Shown: piece after piece, positions 18,002 to 26,937 of the stretch
How the letters are laid out: each line of letters starts with the position of its first letter
Numbering within the stretch: the first letter of the stretch is position 1
From: Corallincola holothuriorum
Lineage (GTDB): Bacteria > Pseudomonadota > Gammaproteobacteria > Enterobacterales > Neiellaceae
Length of the DNA: 64,000 nucleotides
Reading direction: 5' to 3'
Assembly: GCF_003336225.1 (NCBI RefSeq)
Contig: NZ_QPID01000007.1
Coordinates: forward strand, 1-64,000
The notes under the pieces: generated by a model
Told to the model about the DNA's origin: nothing
The model's database searches: none
The model's input: only the letters and a program-made list of their open reading frames with translations
Made by a program: the position numbers and the translations under genes

Positions 18002-20074
18002 ATGAGCATCGATCATTTGTACGTCGAGAAAGAACTTAGCTGGTTAAGCTTCAACGAGCGGGTTCTGCAGGAAGCGGCGGATAAGTCGGTGCCGATTGTC
18101 GAGAGAGTGCGCTTTCTCGGCATTTTTTCAAATAATCTGGATGAATTTTTCCGCGTCAGGGTGGCCGATGTAAAACGCCGCCTGCTGATCAGTAAAGTCA
18201 GTAAAGGCGACGCCAACCCAACCCAACACCTGCTCACCAAGATCCAAACCAAAGTGCTCAAATTGCAGGAGGATTTTGATCTCATCTATACCGATGTGAT
18301 TAAAGGGCTGGCGCGACATAATATTTTTCTGATCAATGAAGACCAACTGAGTGAACAACAGGGTCTTTGGCTGAAACAGTACTTTCGCGACAAGTTACTC
18401 CGTTATATCGCCCCCATTATTGTTGACCGTCGTACTGACTTGGCAAAGATCCTGAAAGATGATTTGACCTATCTGATCGCCGAGATGCGCAGCCCCGAGC
18501 AAGTAAAATACGCTGTGATCGAAATCCCTACCGATGACGCCCCGCGGTTTGTGCAGATGCCACGAGAAAAAGGCAAAAAGCGCAAAAACGTCATTTTGTT
18601 AGATAACATCATCCGCTATTGCCTAGACCAGATATTTGCACCGTTTTTCCAGTACGAAACCTGCCACGCCTACTCGATGAAGATGACCCGAGATGCCGAG
18701 TATGGTCTGTCAGATGATATCGACCAATCTTTAATGGAGCAGATGTCTGAAGGCTTAAAGCAGCGTCTTACCGCTGAGCCAGTGCGCTTTGTCCATGACC
18801 GAGAGATGCCGGAATCGATGGTTGAACTGATTAAGTTTAAGCTCGGTATCTCCAACTTTGACTCAGTAATCCCCGGAGGTCGCTACCACAACTTCCGCGA
18901 CTTCATTGGCTTTCCAAACATTGGCCGTAGTTATCTGGAACACCAGAAACTCCCGGCCGTTAACAGCCATGACTTTGACAGCCACATCACCGCTTTTGAC
19001 GCCATCAAAGCAAAGGATATCCTACTCTATTATCCATACCACAAGTTCCGTTATGTCACCGAATTTCTGCGCCAGGCAGCAATCGACCCTGCGGTACGAG
19101 ACATCAAGCTAAGTGTCTATCGTTTAGCCAAGCGCAGCCGTATCGTTAAGTCACTGATCGATGCAGCTGAAAATGGCAAAAAGGTCACGGTGATAGTTGA
19201 GCTCAAAGCGCGATTTGATGAAGAAGCCAATATTGAATGGGCCAAGGCGCTAACCGAGGCAGGGGTTAAAGTGGACTTTGGTGTGCCATCACTGAAGTGC
19301 CACTCAAAGCTCTGTTTGGTTACCCGTAAAGAGGGTGACAAGCTGATGCGCTACGCCCATATTGGCACCGGCAACTTCCATGAAAAAACCGCAAAAATTT
19401 ATACTGATTTCAGTCTGTTCACCTGCAACGAAGAGATCACCGAAGAAGTAAGAAGCGTCTTTGAATTTATCATTCATAGCTATAAACGATTCAATTTCAA
19501 GCATTTGGTGGTTTCCCCTACGGACAGCCGGAGCCGTATCTATCGCGCCATAGACCGCGAGATCTCCTCGGCATCCAGAGGCTTAAAAGCGAGCATCTTC
19601 CTGAAAATTAATAATGTTGATGATAAAGGGATCATTGACCGCCTGTATAAAGCCAGTAGCGCAGGTGTCAAAGTCAGAATGATTGTGCGTGGCATGTGTG
19701 CGCTGATCCCAGGGATCCCTAACCTGAGCGAAAATATCGAGGTTATCTCAATAGTCGATCGCTTTTTGGAACATCCTCGGGTGGCCGTATTTGAAAATGA
19801 AGGCGAACCGGCCGTTTGGATCTCTTCTGCTGACTGGATGACACGAAATATTGATCGCCGAGTAGAAGTGGGATGTCCAATTTATGACCCAGCATTGAAG
19901 CAACAGATCATCGATATTTTAAATATCCAATGGTCAGATACCACCAAAGCCAGGATCATTGATAAAGAGCAATCGAACCAATACAAGCCGCGGGGTAACC
20001 GCCGCAAGATCCGTTCACAAATAGCCACCTACGAATATTTGAAGGCGGTCGAACAAAATAAAGCAGGTGCTTAA
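18002..20074 (+). CDS. ppk: Polyphosphate kinase 1
   Basis: 690 residues, the normal PPK1 length. PPK1 makes long-chain polyphosphate from ATP at the inner membrane. The two active-site histidines are His434 in CHSKLCLV, the autophosphorylation site, and His453 in AHIGTGNFHE. The ELKARFDEEANIEWA segment is also present. N-terminal and head domains start at ELSWLSFNERVL. AGGAG precedes the ATG. The Pho box places it under phosphate-starvation control. A Nudix gene follows 76 bases later. Confidence 0.98.
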   Translation: MSIDHLYVEKELSWLSFNERVLQEAADKSVPIVERVRFLGIFSNNLDEFFRVRVADVKRRLLISKVSKGDANPTQHLLTKIQTKVLKLQEDFDLIYTDVIKGLARHNIFLINEDQLSEQQGLWLKQYFRDKLLRYIAPIIVDRRTDLAKILKDDLTYLIAEMRSPEQVKYAVIEIPTDDAPRFVQMPREKGKKRKNVILLDNIIRYCLDQIFAPFFQYETCHAYSMKMTRDAEYGLSDDIDQSLMEQMSEGLKQRLTAEPVRFVHDREMPESMVELIKFKLGISNFDSVIPGGRYHNFRDFIGFPNIGRSYLEHQKLPAVNSHDFDSHITAFDAIKAKDILLYYPYHKFRYVTEFLRQAAIDPAVRDIKLSVYRLAKRSRIVKSLIDAAENGKKVTVIVELKARFDEEANIEWAKALTEAGVKVDFGVPSLKCHSKLCLVTRKEGDKLMRYAHIGTGNFHEKTAKIYTDFSLFTCNEEITEEVRSVFEFIIHSYKRFNFKHLVVSPTDSRSRIYRAIDREISSASRGLKASIFLKINNVDDKGIIDRLYKASSAGVKVRMIVRGMCALIPGIPNLSENIEVISIVDRFLEHPRVAVFENEGEPAVWISSADWMTRNIDRRVEVGCPIYDPALKQQIIDILNIQWSDTTKARIIDKEQSNQYKPRGNRRKIRSQIATYEYLKAVEQNKAGA

Positions 20075-20150
20075 ATAAACTTGCCTTATGGCCGGGGGTA
20101 GATAATGCTAGCAAGAACAGGCTAGCCTGAGACAGCTAACGGTACGCGGT

Positions 20151-20612
20151 ATGAAATATACAAAGCAGCCCAAAGATTCTCGCTCCCCCCTGGTTGATGT
20201 TCAGTTCGGCGTCGTACCTTTCGTTTTCGATCGTAATGAGTTGAAAGTTGTGCTCATTACCAGCCGCAGTAATAAAAAAAAATGGCTCTTTCCCAAAGGC
20301 CATGACGAACCCCACCTGAGTCATAAAGAGGTTGCCCGTACCGAAGCCTATGAAGAGGCCGGCCTACTTGGCATCGTCGGGGCTAAGCGTCATGCAAAAA
20401 GCTTTTCACGGCTCACGGGTGGCAGGCAAAGACAGTTACAGTTCTATCCCATGGAAGTGACCATGTTACTGCGCAGCTGGCCAGAACAAGCGCAACGCCA
20501 GCGTTGCATTGTCTCTATTCCAAAAGCATTGCAACTTGTGCAGTGTCGCCACCTCAAACAAATATTGCTGCGGATGGTCAACCAACTCCACACACAGGAG
20601 CAAGCCAGCTAG
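20151..20612 (+). CDS. Nudix hydrolase-like protein with a partly degenerate Nudix box
   Basis: 153 residues with a Nudix fold: FGVVPFVFD, LITSRSNKKKWLFPKGHDE, then HKEVARTEAYEEAGLLG. The catalytic core EAYEEAG is kept, but the first conserved Glu of the box is Leu and the usual REUXEE arginine is Thr (ARTEAYEE). The family resemblance is to the diphosphoinositol/diadenosine polyphosphate (DIPP-like) group, which fits a place next to ppk, but activity is uncertain. Start is ATG with a weak ribosome binding site. It ends 3 bases from the convergent mgtE. Confidence 0.75.
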   Translation: MKYTKQPKDSRSPLVDVQFGVVPFVFDRNELKVVLITSRSNKKKWLFPKGHDEPHLSHKEVARTEAYEEAGLLGIVGAKRHAKSFSRLTGGRQRQLQFYPMEVTMLLRSWPEQAQRQRCIVSIPKALQLVQCRHLKQILLRMVNQLHTQEQAS

Positions 20613-20615
20613 TTA

Positions 20616-21983
20616 TCAATGAACCAATATGATGGTTGCCAAGCCTAGGAAGGTAAAAAATCCACCCACATCGGTCAACGTGGTCACCAAAACTCCACCA
20701 GCTAACGCTGGATCAATTTTGAAGCGCTGCAACAGCATCGGCGTTAGCACTCCAGCTACTGCGGCAATAAATAGGTTCACCACCAACGCCATCGCGATCA
20801 CCCAGCTCAGAGCGGCATGTTCAAACCAGAACCAGGCGATGACTCCGACCAAGACAGAGAACAGTACGCCATTCAGCAGCCCCGCCCTCACCTCGCGGGA
20901 AAACAGCCAGCCGATATTACCGCGATTGATCTGCCCCAGTACTTGGGCGCGGATCATTATGGCCAATGACTGATTACCTGCTATCCCTCCCATGCTGGCA
21001 ACAATGGGTTGCAGTACCGCTAGGGCGACAAACTGTTCTATCGTCGCTTCAAATAGACCGATCACCGCCGCTGCCATAAATGCCGCCACCAGATTGATCG
21101 ACAGCCAAACGGCTCGGCGGCGCTGAGTCTTCATCACTGGCGCAAAGGTATCCTGCTCCGCGTCCATGCCAGCGCGTTCCATAATATGGTTCTCTGCCTC
21201 GTCACGATACAGATCAACAATATCATCGACCGTGATCCGACCAAGCAAGCAGCCGTCACCATCCACCACGGGAGCAGATACCAGATCCCGCTTTTCGAAC
21301 AGCAATGCCACTTTCATGCTTGCCATGTCGACATTAATAGAGACCGGCTCCTCATCCATTAGAGCTTTTATTTCGGTACTGGGATCTGCGGTTAATAGGG
21401 AGTTTACGGAGACGCTGCCAAGCAGCCTATCATCTGTATTAACCACCAGCAGGCTATCGAATATCTGTGGTAGAGCTGGCAGCTGGCGGAAGTAACGCAA
21501 TGCGGTTTTTACCGTGACATGGGGGCGAACTGACACGGTATCCGTGTTCATTAAACCACCCGCCACATCATCACTGTATCCAAGGACTCGCTCAACGCGT
21601 TGGCGATCCTGCGCGCGCATGGAGTGCAGTACCTGAGCCGTTAATGTAGCGGGCAGTTGTTGCAGGATATCAGCGATATCGTCGGTATCGAGATCGGCGG
21701 TTACTTCTGCCAACTCCTTCGGTGCCATGTTTTCCAAAAAGTCGCCGGCAACATCTTCAGCCAGCTCAGACAACACTTCACCACGATGCTTTTCTTTAAG
21801 CAACTTCCAGATCACCTGGCGCTCTTGCGGTGTACTGGCTTCGATCAGATCCGCAATATCAGCAGGGGGCAGGCTAAAATTGAGCAGGTAGCGCACGTTA
21901 CTCAGTGAACCGCTATCAAGCCCCGCTTCGACAATACCCACGTCACGGGCGATTTGGGCTTCTCTGGTCACCTTGTCGCTCAT
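20616..21983 (-). CDS. mgtE: Magnesium transporter MgtE
   Basis: 455 residues in the MgtE order: an N-domain of helical repeats (about 25-130, with ADIADLIEAS and ADILQQLP), paired CBS domains (about 135-260, VDGDGCLLGRITVDDIVD) and five membrane helices (about 290-455). The TM region has the conserved QPIVASMGGIAGNQ filter segment and the LTDVGGFF motif near the end. It is a Mg2+-gated channel in the inner membrane. Its place in the phosphate locus may reflect Mg2+ as the counter-ion of phosphate and polyphosphate, which is inference. No Pho box was seen in front. Confidence 0.95.
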   Translation of the reverse strand: MSDKVTREAQIARDVGIVEAGLDSGSLSNVRYLLNFSLPPADIADLIEASTPQERQVIWKLLKEKHRGEVLSELAEDVAGDFLENMAPKELAEVTADLDTDDIADILQQLPATLTAQVLHSMRAQDRQRVERVLGYSDDVAGGLMNTDTVSVRPHVTVKTALRYFRQLPALPQIFDSLLVVNTDDRLLGSVSVNSLLTADPSTEIKALMDEEPVSINVDMASMKVALLFEKRDLVSAPVVDGDGCLLGRITVDDIVDLYRDEAENHIMERAGMDAEQDTFAPVMKTQRRRAVWLSINLVAAFMAAAVIGLFEATIEQFVALAVLQPIVASMGGIAGNQSLAIMIRAQVLGQINRGNIGWLFSREVRAGLLNGVLFSVLVGVIAWFWFEHAALSWVIAMALVVNLFIAAVAGVLTPMLLQRFKIDPALAGGVLVTTLTDVGGFFTFLGLATIILVH

Positions 21984-22200
21984 AATACTCCTCCCCTTAC
22001 CGCGCTAACTAGTCGACTCGCATCCAATGGCTAAACACACTGGCCACAACTCAGTTAATAGAAGACCACTATTCGCAGCGGAGGTTGCATCAACCGCCGC
22101 AAAATATCTCAGGCACTGTTACCTGTGCTTTAACAATAAGATACAGCCACGCTAACCGTGAAATTAATGACCAACTTGTGACGCTGGTAGGGCAAATAAA

Positions 22201-22224
22201 AAACCCCGGCCGAAGCCAGGGTTT
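22201..22224 (-). terminator. Terminator of pstS
   Basis: A ten-base stem with one mismatch (AAACCCCGGC / GCCAGGGTTT) and CGAA loop lies 24 bases past the pstS stop, followed on the minus strand by a T-rich run. Confidence 0.8.
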
Positions 22225-22247
22225 GTTTGCAAAGCAGTGGTAAGCGA

Positions 22248-23219
22248 TTACAGATCGATGCCCAGTGCTTTCAGGTCGGCCATCACAACCTTGTTAGGCA
22301 GTGGGATATAACCATCTTTCTCTACGATTTCCTGACCCGTCTGTGACAGAACCATCTTCAAGAACTCACGCTCCATTGGAGGCAAAGGCTGATTCGGGTG
22401 CTTGTTCACGTACACATAAAGGTAGCGAGACAGTGGGTACTTACCATTCGCTGCATTAGCGATGTCGGCAGGAATGAAGTTAACGCCATCCTTAGACAGT
22501 GGCACTGCACGTACACCAGAAGTCATGTAACCGATACCTGAGTAACCTACCGCGTTCAATGAAGCGGAAATAGACTGAACAACAGACGCTGAACCAGGCT
22601 GCTCATTCACAGAGTTACGGAAGTCACCTTTACACAGGGCTTTTTTCTTGAAGTAACCGTATGTACCAGACACTGAGTTACGACCATATAACTGAACATC
22701 TTTCTTGCTCCAGTCACCAGTCAGGCCCAAGTCGCCCCAAGAGTTAACGTCAGTGACTTCGCCACACTTACGCGTGCTAGAGAAGATGGCATCAACCTGT
22801 TGGATAGTCAGCCCTTTGATAGGGTTGTCTTTGTGTACGAAAACAGCCAAAGCATCGATAGCAACACGAACAGCCGTTGGCTTGTAGCCATGACGTTTTT
22901 CAAATGCCGCGATCTCTTTGTCTTTCATCTTACGGCTCATTGGGCCGAAGCTTGAAGTGCCTTCAGTCAGTGCAGGTGGCGCAGTAGAAGAACCCGCCGC
23001 CTGGATCTGAATGTTTACGTTTGGATAATCGCGCTTAAACTCTTCAGCCCAAAAGGTCATCATATTGGCCAGCGTATCTGAGCCGACTGTTGACAAGTTG
23101 CCAGAGATACCAGAAGTCTTCTGATACTTAGGCAGTTCGGCGTCTAGTGCAGCCACGTTTGCAGAAAATGCGGTTGCTACCGTCAAACCGATAGCGCCAA
23201 CCAGATGTTTCAGTTTCAT
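22248..23219 (-). CDS. pstS: Periplasmic phosphate-binding protein PstS
   Basis: 323 residues. A signal peptide ends near VAA at about residue 24 (cleavage before LDAELP). The phosphate-binding motifs are [29 protein letters not shown] and [14 protein letters not shown]. It delivers phosphate to PstCA. GGAG 7 bases before the ATG supports the start. It has its own promoter with two Pho boxes and its own terminator, and is separated from pstCAB-phoU by about 5 kb that includes ppk and mgtE. Confidence 0.97.
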   Translation of the reverse strand: MKLKHLVGAIGLTVATAFSANVAALDAELPKYQKTSGISGNLSTVGSDTLANMMTFWAEEFKRDYPNVNIQIQAAGSSTAPPALTEGTSSFGPMSRKMKDKEIAAFEKRHGYKPTAVRVAIDALAVFVHKDNPIKGLTIQQVDAIFSSTRKCGEVTDVNSWGDLGLTGDWSKKDVQLYGRNSVSGTYGYFKKKALCKGDFRNSVNEQPGSASVVQSISASLNAVGYSGIGYMTSGVRAVPLSKDGVNFIPADIANAANGKYPLSRYLYVYVNKHPNQPLPPMEREFLKMVLSQTGQEIVEKDGYIPLPNKVVMADLKALGIDL

Positions 23220-23263
23220 TGTGTACTCCGTTTATGGGTCGTCCCAAGCTCTAATCGCGCTCA

Positions 23264-23319
23264 AGTATCTGGCGCTCTGATGACAACTCTATGACTGCAA
23301 GGTTACGCTTTTATGACAG
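23264..23319 (-). promoter_or_regulatory. Tandem Pho boxes and -10 for pstS
   Basis: Minus-strand box CAGTCATAGAGTTGTCAT (23280-23297) is followed after exactly 10 bases by GATACT (23264-23269). A second box, CTGTCATAAAAGCGTAAC (23302-23319), lies four bases further upstream, close to the phoR stop. Two boxes suggest strong PhoB activation. Confidence 0.88.
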
Positions 23320-23322
23320 GCA

Positions 23323-24651
23323 CTAACTTTCGTTAGCTTGTTCGGAAATACGTCGGCTATCGAGCAGGTGAGCAGGGATCTCAAAGCTAAAACAGCTGCC
23401 TTTACCCACGGTTGAACGGATTTTCAATTCGCTTTGATGGTTACCAAGTGCATGTTTAACAATGGAAAGTCCTAAGCCTGAGCCACCAGTATCGCGCGAT
23501 CTGGCTTTATCGACACGGTAAAAACGCTCAGTGAGTCGCAATAAATGCTCAGGTTCGATGCCATCGCCGTCGTCTTTAACTGAAAACAGTGCGCCGGCTG
23601 CCACCTTTTTCCATACCACCTCTATATGCCTACCAGCCGGGGTATATTTAACGGCATTGAAGATCAAGTTGGAAAAGGCACTGCGCATCTGCCTCGGCTC
23701 ACCAAACATATCAATGCCCGGCGTTACATCAAAAGTCACCTGCAACTGTTTGTCGCGATATACAGCGTCGACCTCCTGCTCAACAATAGCGAGCAATTGG
23801 CTAACGTCGATACGCTGACTGCCCTTTGACTGCCGGGCAGACTCTAAACTTGAAAGCTCTGTTAATTGTGACACCAAACTGTCCATCCGGTCTGTTTGAG
23901 AGACCAACATACGATGCACCTGCTGCCACATCGCAGGATCCATCTGCGATGGGTCTGACAACATCTCCAAATAACCTTTAACCACGGTCAGCGGTGTGCG
24001 CAGTTCGTGGGAAACATTAGCCACAAAATCCCGCCGCATATTTTCCAAGCGCACCAACAAAGTAATATCGCGGATCACTAACAGCCGTTGATGATCACCG
24101 TAGGGCATCAAGCGCATCTCTAATTGCCGCTGGGTATCAATGGGGGATGTGAGAATAAGCGGTTCTTTGTCATTTCTTGCCCGAATAAAATGACCAAACT
24201 CTGGTGACCGTACCAGGTTATCGATCCGCTGCCCGCGATCTTCCGGCCAACGCAAGCCAAGTAGCTCATGGGCCTGAGTATTAGACCATAGGATCACATG
24301 ATGTTGGCCAATCAGCATAACCGCATCTGGCAACGCCTCGGCACCTTCACGAAAGCGGCGAACTAACTCGCCCAATTGGCTGCGGCGCTGTTGATTGCGC
24401 ATCTGCAGTTTATAGATACCATCAAACACTGGACGCCAACTACCAGAGCCTTCGGGAGGGGCAAAACGACGGCTTTGCCAGAGGTAATGGCGTAAACGAT
24501 TAAGATTAAGGTAGTGCCAAACAAGTAACGCAATCGAAGCAACGAGCAACAGCTCGATAAGTAGGCCGGTGAGCAAGCCCAGTAAAATAACCCCAGCGTA
24601 AAAAAGTGACAGCGTGCTTATCAGGCGCGCTGCTTTATAGCGATTATCCAT
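23323..24651 (-). CDS. phoR: Phosphate regulon sensor kinase PhoR
   Basis: 442 residues with the PhoR layout: two close membrane helices (about 10-46) with almost no periplasmic loop, a basic linker, a PAS domain (about 105-200), HisKA with His215 in VANVSHELRTPL, and an ATP domain with NAVKY (Asn332), DDGDGI and GGSGLGLSIVKH. It phosphorylates PhoB when Pst/PhoU report low phosphate. It is 13 bases after phoB in one operon. Confidence 0.97.
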   Translation of the reverse strand: MDNRYKAARLISTLSLFYAGVILLGLLTGLLIELLLVASIALLVWHYLNLNRLRHYLWQSRRFAPPEGSGSWRPVFDGIYKLQMRNQQRRSQLGELVRRFREGAEALPDAVMLIGQHHVILWSNTQAHELLGLRWPEDRGQRIDNLVRSPEFGHFIRARNDKEPLILTSPIDTQRQLEMRLMPYGDHQRLLVIRDITLLVRLENMRRDFVANVSHELRTPLTVVKGYLEMLSDPSQMDPAMWQQVHRMLVSQTDRMDSLVSQLTELSSLESARQSKGSQRIDVSQLLAIVEQEVDAVYRDKQLQVTFDVTPGIDMFGEPRQMRSAFSNLIFNAVKYTPAGRHIEVVWKKVAAGALFSVKDDGDGIEPEHLLRLTERFYRVDKARSRDTGGSGLGLSIVKHALGNHQSELKIRSTVGKGSCFSFEIPAHLLDSRRISEQANES

Positions 24652-24664
24652 TCAGCCATTACAA

Positions 24665-25354
24665 CTAAATACGGGTGGAGAAACGGTAGCCAGCTCCACG
24701 AACAGTTTGGATAAGCTTATCATGTCCGGACAACTCGATCGCTTTTCGTAAACGCCTAATATGAACATCAACGGTGCGGTCTTCAACATAAATATTCGTT
24801 CCCCAGACATTATCTAATAGCTGCTCCCGGCTATAGACTCGCTCTGGATGGGTCATAAAGAAGTGCAACAGCTTAAATTCTGTCGGTCCCATATCCAAGC
24901 TATCATCATCAACCGTGACACGATGACTGACCGGATCCAAACGCAATCCATGTACTTCAATCACATCATCTAAGCTGGTGGGGTTAACGCGGCGAATAAC
25001 CGCCTTGATGCGCGCCATTAACTCTTTCGGCGAAAAGGGCTTAGTGACAAAATCATCGGCCCCCACTTCTAAGCCGCGCACTTTATCTTCCTCTTCACCA
25101 CGAGCGGTAAGCATGATGATCGGGATCTGGCGGGTAATATCGTCACGTTTAAGCTGCTTGGCAAGCTGAATGCCACTGCCACCAGGCAACATCCAGTCAA
25201 GGAGGATGAGATCAGGATAGGGTTCGGTTAAACGTGAAAGTGCTGAATCGAAATCTTCTGCTTCCACCACCTGGTAGCCATGCTGATCCAATACGAAAGA
25301 CAACATCTCACGAATAGGTGCTTCATCTTCTACCACCAGAATGCGCCTTGCCAT
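24665..25354 (-). CDS. phoB: Phosphate regulon response regulator PhoB
   Basis: The frame opens at 25393, but the ATG at 25354 has GAGGAAGG directly upstream and gives the normal PhoB length of 229 residues and start [11 protein letters not shown]. The phospho-acceptor is Asp53 in [10 protein letters not shown], and Thr and Lys of the switch are in MLTARG and VTKPFSP. The C-terminal winged helix ends in the [10 protein letters not shown] recognition helix and VRGAGYRFS. It binds the Pho boxes listed here, including one before its own gene. Confidence 0.97.
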   Translation of the reverse strand: MARRILVVEDEAPIREMLSFVLDQHGYQVVEAEDFDSALSRLTEPYPDLILLDWMLPGGSGIQLAKQLKRDDITRQIPIIMLTARGEEEDKVRGLEVGADDFVTKPFSPKELMARIKAVIRRVNPTSLDDVIEVHGLRLDPVSHRVTVDDDSLDMGPTEFKLLHFFMTHPERVYSREQLLDNVWGTNIYVEDRTVDVHIRRLRKAIELSGHDKLIQTVRGAGYRFSTRI

Positions 25355-25457
25355 TAACCTTCCTCTCTTGTCCACTGAGCGTTTCAAGTTCATCCCTGCA
25401 CGCCAGCTATTTCATTAACACCCTACTCAAAACGTAGAGGTGTCGCTCTAATGAAAG

Positions 25458-25491
25458 ATTATCAGGCTAATAGATTTCACTTTTATGACAA
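25458..25491 (-). promoter_or_regulatory. Pho box and -10 for phoBR
   Basis: Minus-strand TTGTCATAAAAGTGAAAT (25474-25491) is followed after 10 bases by GATAAT (25458-25463), a near-consensus -10. This implies autoregulation of phoBR. Confidence 0.85.
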
Positions 25492-25539
25492 ATGTTAATA
25501 AGTCACAAAACTAACGGTGACGCAGTAGATAAATTGCTG

Positions 25540-25764
25540 TTAGCTGCCTAATTCGGCAATCAAAGCTGCCAGCGCGGCAGTAATAAGTCCTGCCGCCGCG
25601 CCTGCCGATAAGCTACTCCCCTTGTTTTCGCGGGGAGGTTCATCGCTCTTTTTCGCCACCAAATCAGGATCGGCACCGGATTGCCCAGTAGACGATACCG
25701 TTGGCCAACGCACCAGATGAGACTTTACCAACTCATCGAGAATGCCGTGAAGGGCAACAGCCAT
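25540..25764 (-). CDS. Small unknown protein downstream of the first porin
   Basis: A 74-residue frame whose ATG lies three bases after the porin stop, with no ribosome binding site of its own, so translation would be coupled to the porin. The N-terminal part (VALHGILDELVKSHLVRWP) is amphipathic, the middle is polar, and the end (SLSAGAAAGLITAALAALIAEL) is a Gly/Ala hydrophobic helix that could insert in or lie on a membrane. No family recognised. If real it belongs to the Pho regulon through the box before the porin. Confidence 0.5.
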   Translation of the reverse strand: MAVALHGILDELVKSHLVRWPTVSSTGQSGADPDLVAKKSDEPPRENKGSSLSAGAAAGLITAALAALIAELGS

Positions 25765-25767
25765 GGA

Positions 25768-26772
25768 TTAAAATTTATGGATCATTCCCAAAGCAAGGTA
25801 GCTGGCATCGTCATTCTGCACGGCCGTGTCACGGTAGCTGCTCTCTGGTTTTTCATTAATGGTGTACCAAAGATACGCTGACGTTGTCTTATTGAAACTA
25901 TAGTCAACGCCTATACTACTGCCGCTTTGGAAGCCTAGTTTATTACCGTCTTCATCTTTTCGCTTGGTGTAGCCAATTTTATAAAGATCGGAGGCCATAT
26001 ACTGAGCCTTAAACGTCCAAGCTTCCATCAAATAAGCAACATTGACCATATAACCTGATTCATCATCATTGCTCTCACTGTCTTCGGTGTTTTGCCACAT
26101 TGCACCAAATTGCCAATCACCCAGTGCAGCGCGCCCTACCAGCACAGTATTGCTATAACCGGCAACCCCATCCTCATAGGCAACAGCCCCCCACAGCGGC
26201 TGCTTTTTAAGCGATTTATCGCCATAGAACAGCGCGAGGTTATAACCTTCATCACCGTCCTCTTTGTCTTTCTGCTTGCTGTTGTCGCCCATAATAACGG
26301 TGGCACCCAACTGCAGCTGATTCCAAATCGGAGATTTCCAGGTGATGTTGTCACCTAACCGGTTATCACCGGCAAACAGGTACTTGATATCACCTTCAAC
26401 ATCGCCGAACTGATCGGCACCGTTGTTGGCTTCTTTGAAAATGGTGTTGCGACGCCCAATCATCACGTCACCCGCCGGCGTCGACAAGCCGACGTACTGA
26501 TCCCGTGAATCCAACGCGTCACCCTCGTCATCATCAATATTGACCTGGAATTCAAGCTTATAGAAAACACCCCAGCCATCAGCCAGTTCACTGTCGCCCT
26601 TAAGGCCAAAACGAGAAGCATAACTGGCGACTTCAGAGTAACTACCACGGGCGGTGGTGCCATCATCGCTCTGTTGCACCGCTAAATTTAACTTACCGTA
26701 AAGCGTTGGTGCCGCTTGGCTGATTGGTGTCGCAGCCAAAAGTAGCAGCGCAGGTAACAGGCGTATGGCCAT
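25768..26772 (-). CDS. Outer-membrane porin, Pho-controlled
   Basis: 334 residues, a general Gram-negative trimeric porin. A signal peptide (LLPALLLLAATPISQA) is followed by TLYGKLNLAVQQSDD, many alternating beta strands, a constriction-loop region (NTIFKEANNGADQFGDVEGD) and a terminal aromatic Phe (ALGMIHKF), the usual outer-membrane targeting signal. Paralogue of the next porin. The Pho box and place next to phoB suggest a phosphate or anion uptake role similar to PhoE; selectivity cannot be read from the sequence. Confidence 0.9.
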   Translation of the reverse strand: MAIRLLPALLLLAATPISQAAPTLYGKLNLAVQQSDDGTTARGSYSEVASYASRFGLKGDSELADGWGVFYKLEFQVNIDDDEGDALDSRDQYVGLSTPAGDVMIGRRNTIFKEANNGADQFGDVEGDIKYLFAGDNRLGDNITWKSPIWNQLQLGATVIMGDNSKQKDKEDGDEGYNLALFYGDKSLKKQPLWGAVAYEDGVAGYSNTVLVGRAALGDWQFGAMWQNTEDSESNDDESGYMVNVAYLMEAWTFKAQYMASDLYKIGYTKRKDEDGNKLGFQSGSSIGVDYSFNKTTSAYLWYTINEKPESSYRDTAVQNDDASYLALGMIHKF

Positions 26773-26799
26773 GGGAACTCCCTCATCAAATCAAATAAC

Positions 26800-26833
26800 A
26801 ATATTTCGAGGGATAGTAACAAAAACGTCACAT
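26800..26833 (-). promoter_or_regulatory. Pho box and -10 for the first porin
   Basis: Minus-strand ATGTGACGTTTTTGTTAC (26816-26833) has two TGTNAC units 11 bases apart, and ten bases later comes AATATT (26800-26805) as a possible -10. The match is weaker than for pstS or ppk. Confidence 0.65.
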
Positions 26834-26884
26834 TGCCAATTGACCTGTAACAGTTTCCAGAGGGAGTCAGCTTTTGGAATGCAA

Positions 26885-26909
26885 AAACGGGAGCCAATGG
26901 CTCCCGTTT
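26885..26909. terminator. Terminator between the two porin genes
   Basis: A perfect 11-base stem (AAACGGGAGCC / GGCTCCCGTTT) with loop AAT, A-rich on one side and T-rich on the other. It lies 29 bases past the stop of the second porin and ends that transcript. Confidence 0.85.
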
Positions 26910-26937
26910 CTTTCTTTAAATCCGTCTAAAGCAGGAT

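Noticed and set aside
18002-20074. Antisense frames within ppk, rnd permease, mgtE, amylase and nqr genes
   Set aside because: They are shadows of strongly conserved genes on the other strand, with no independent start signals.
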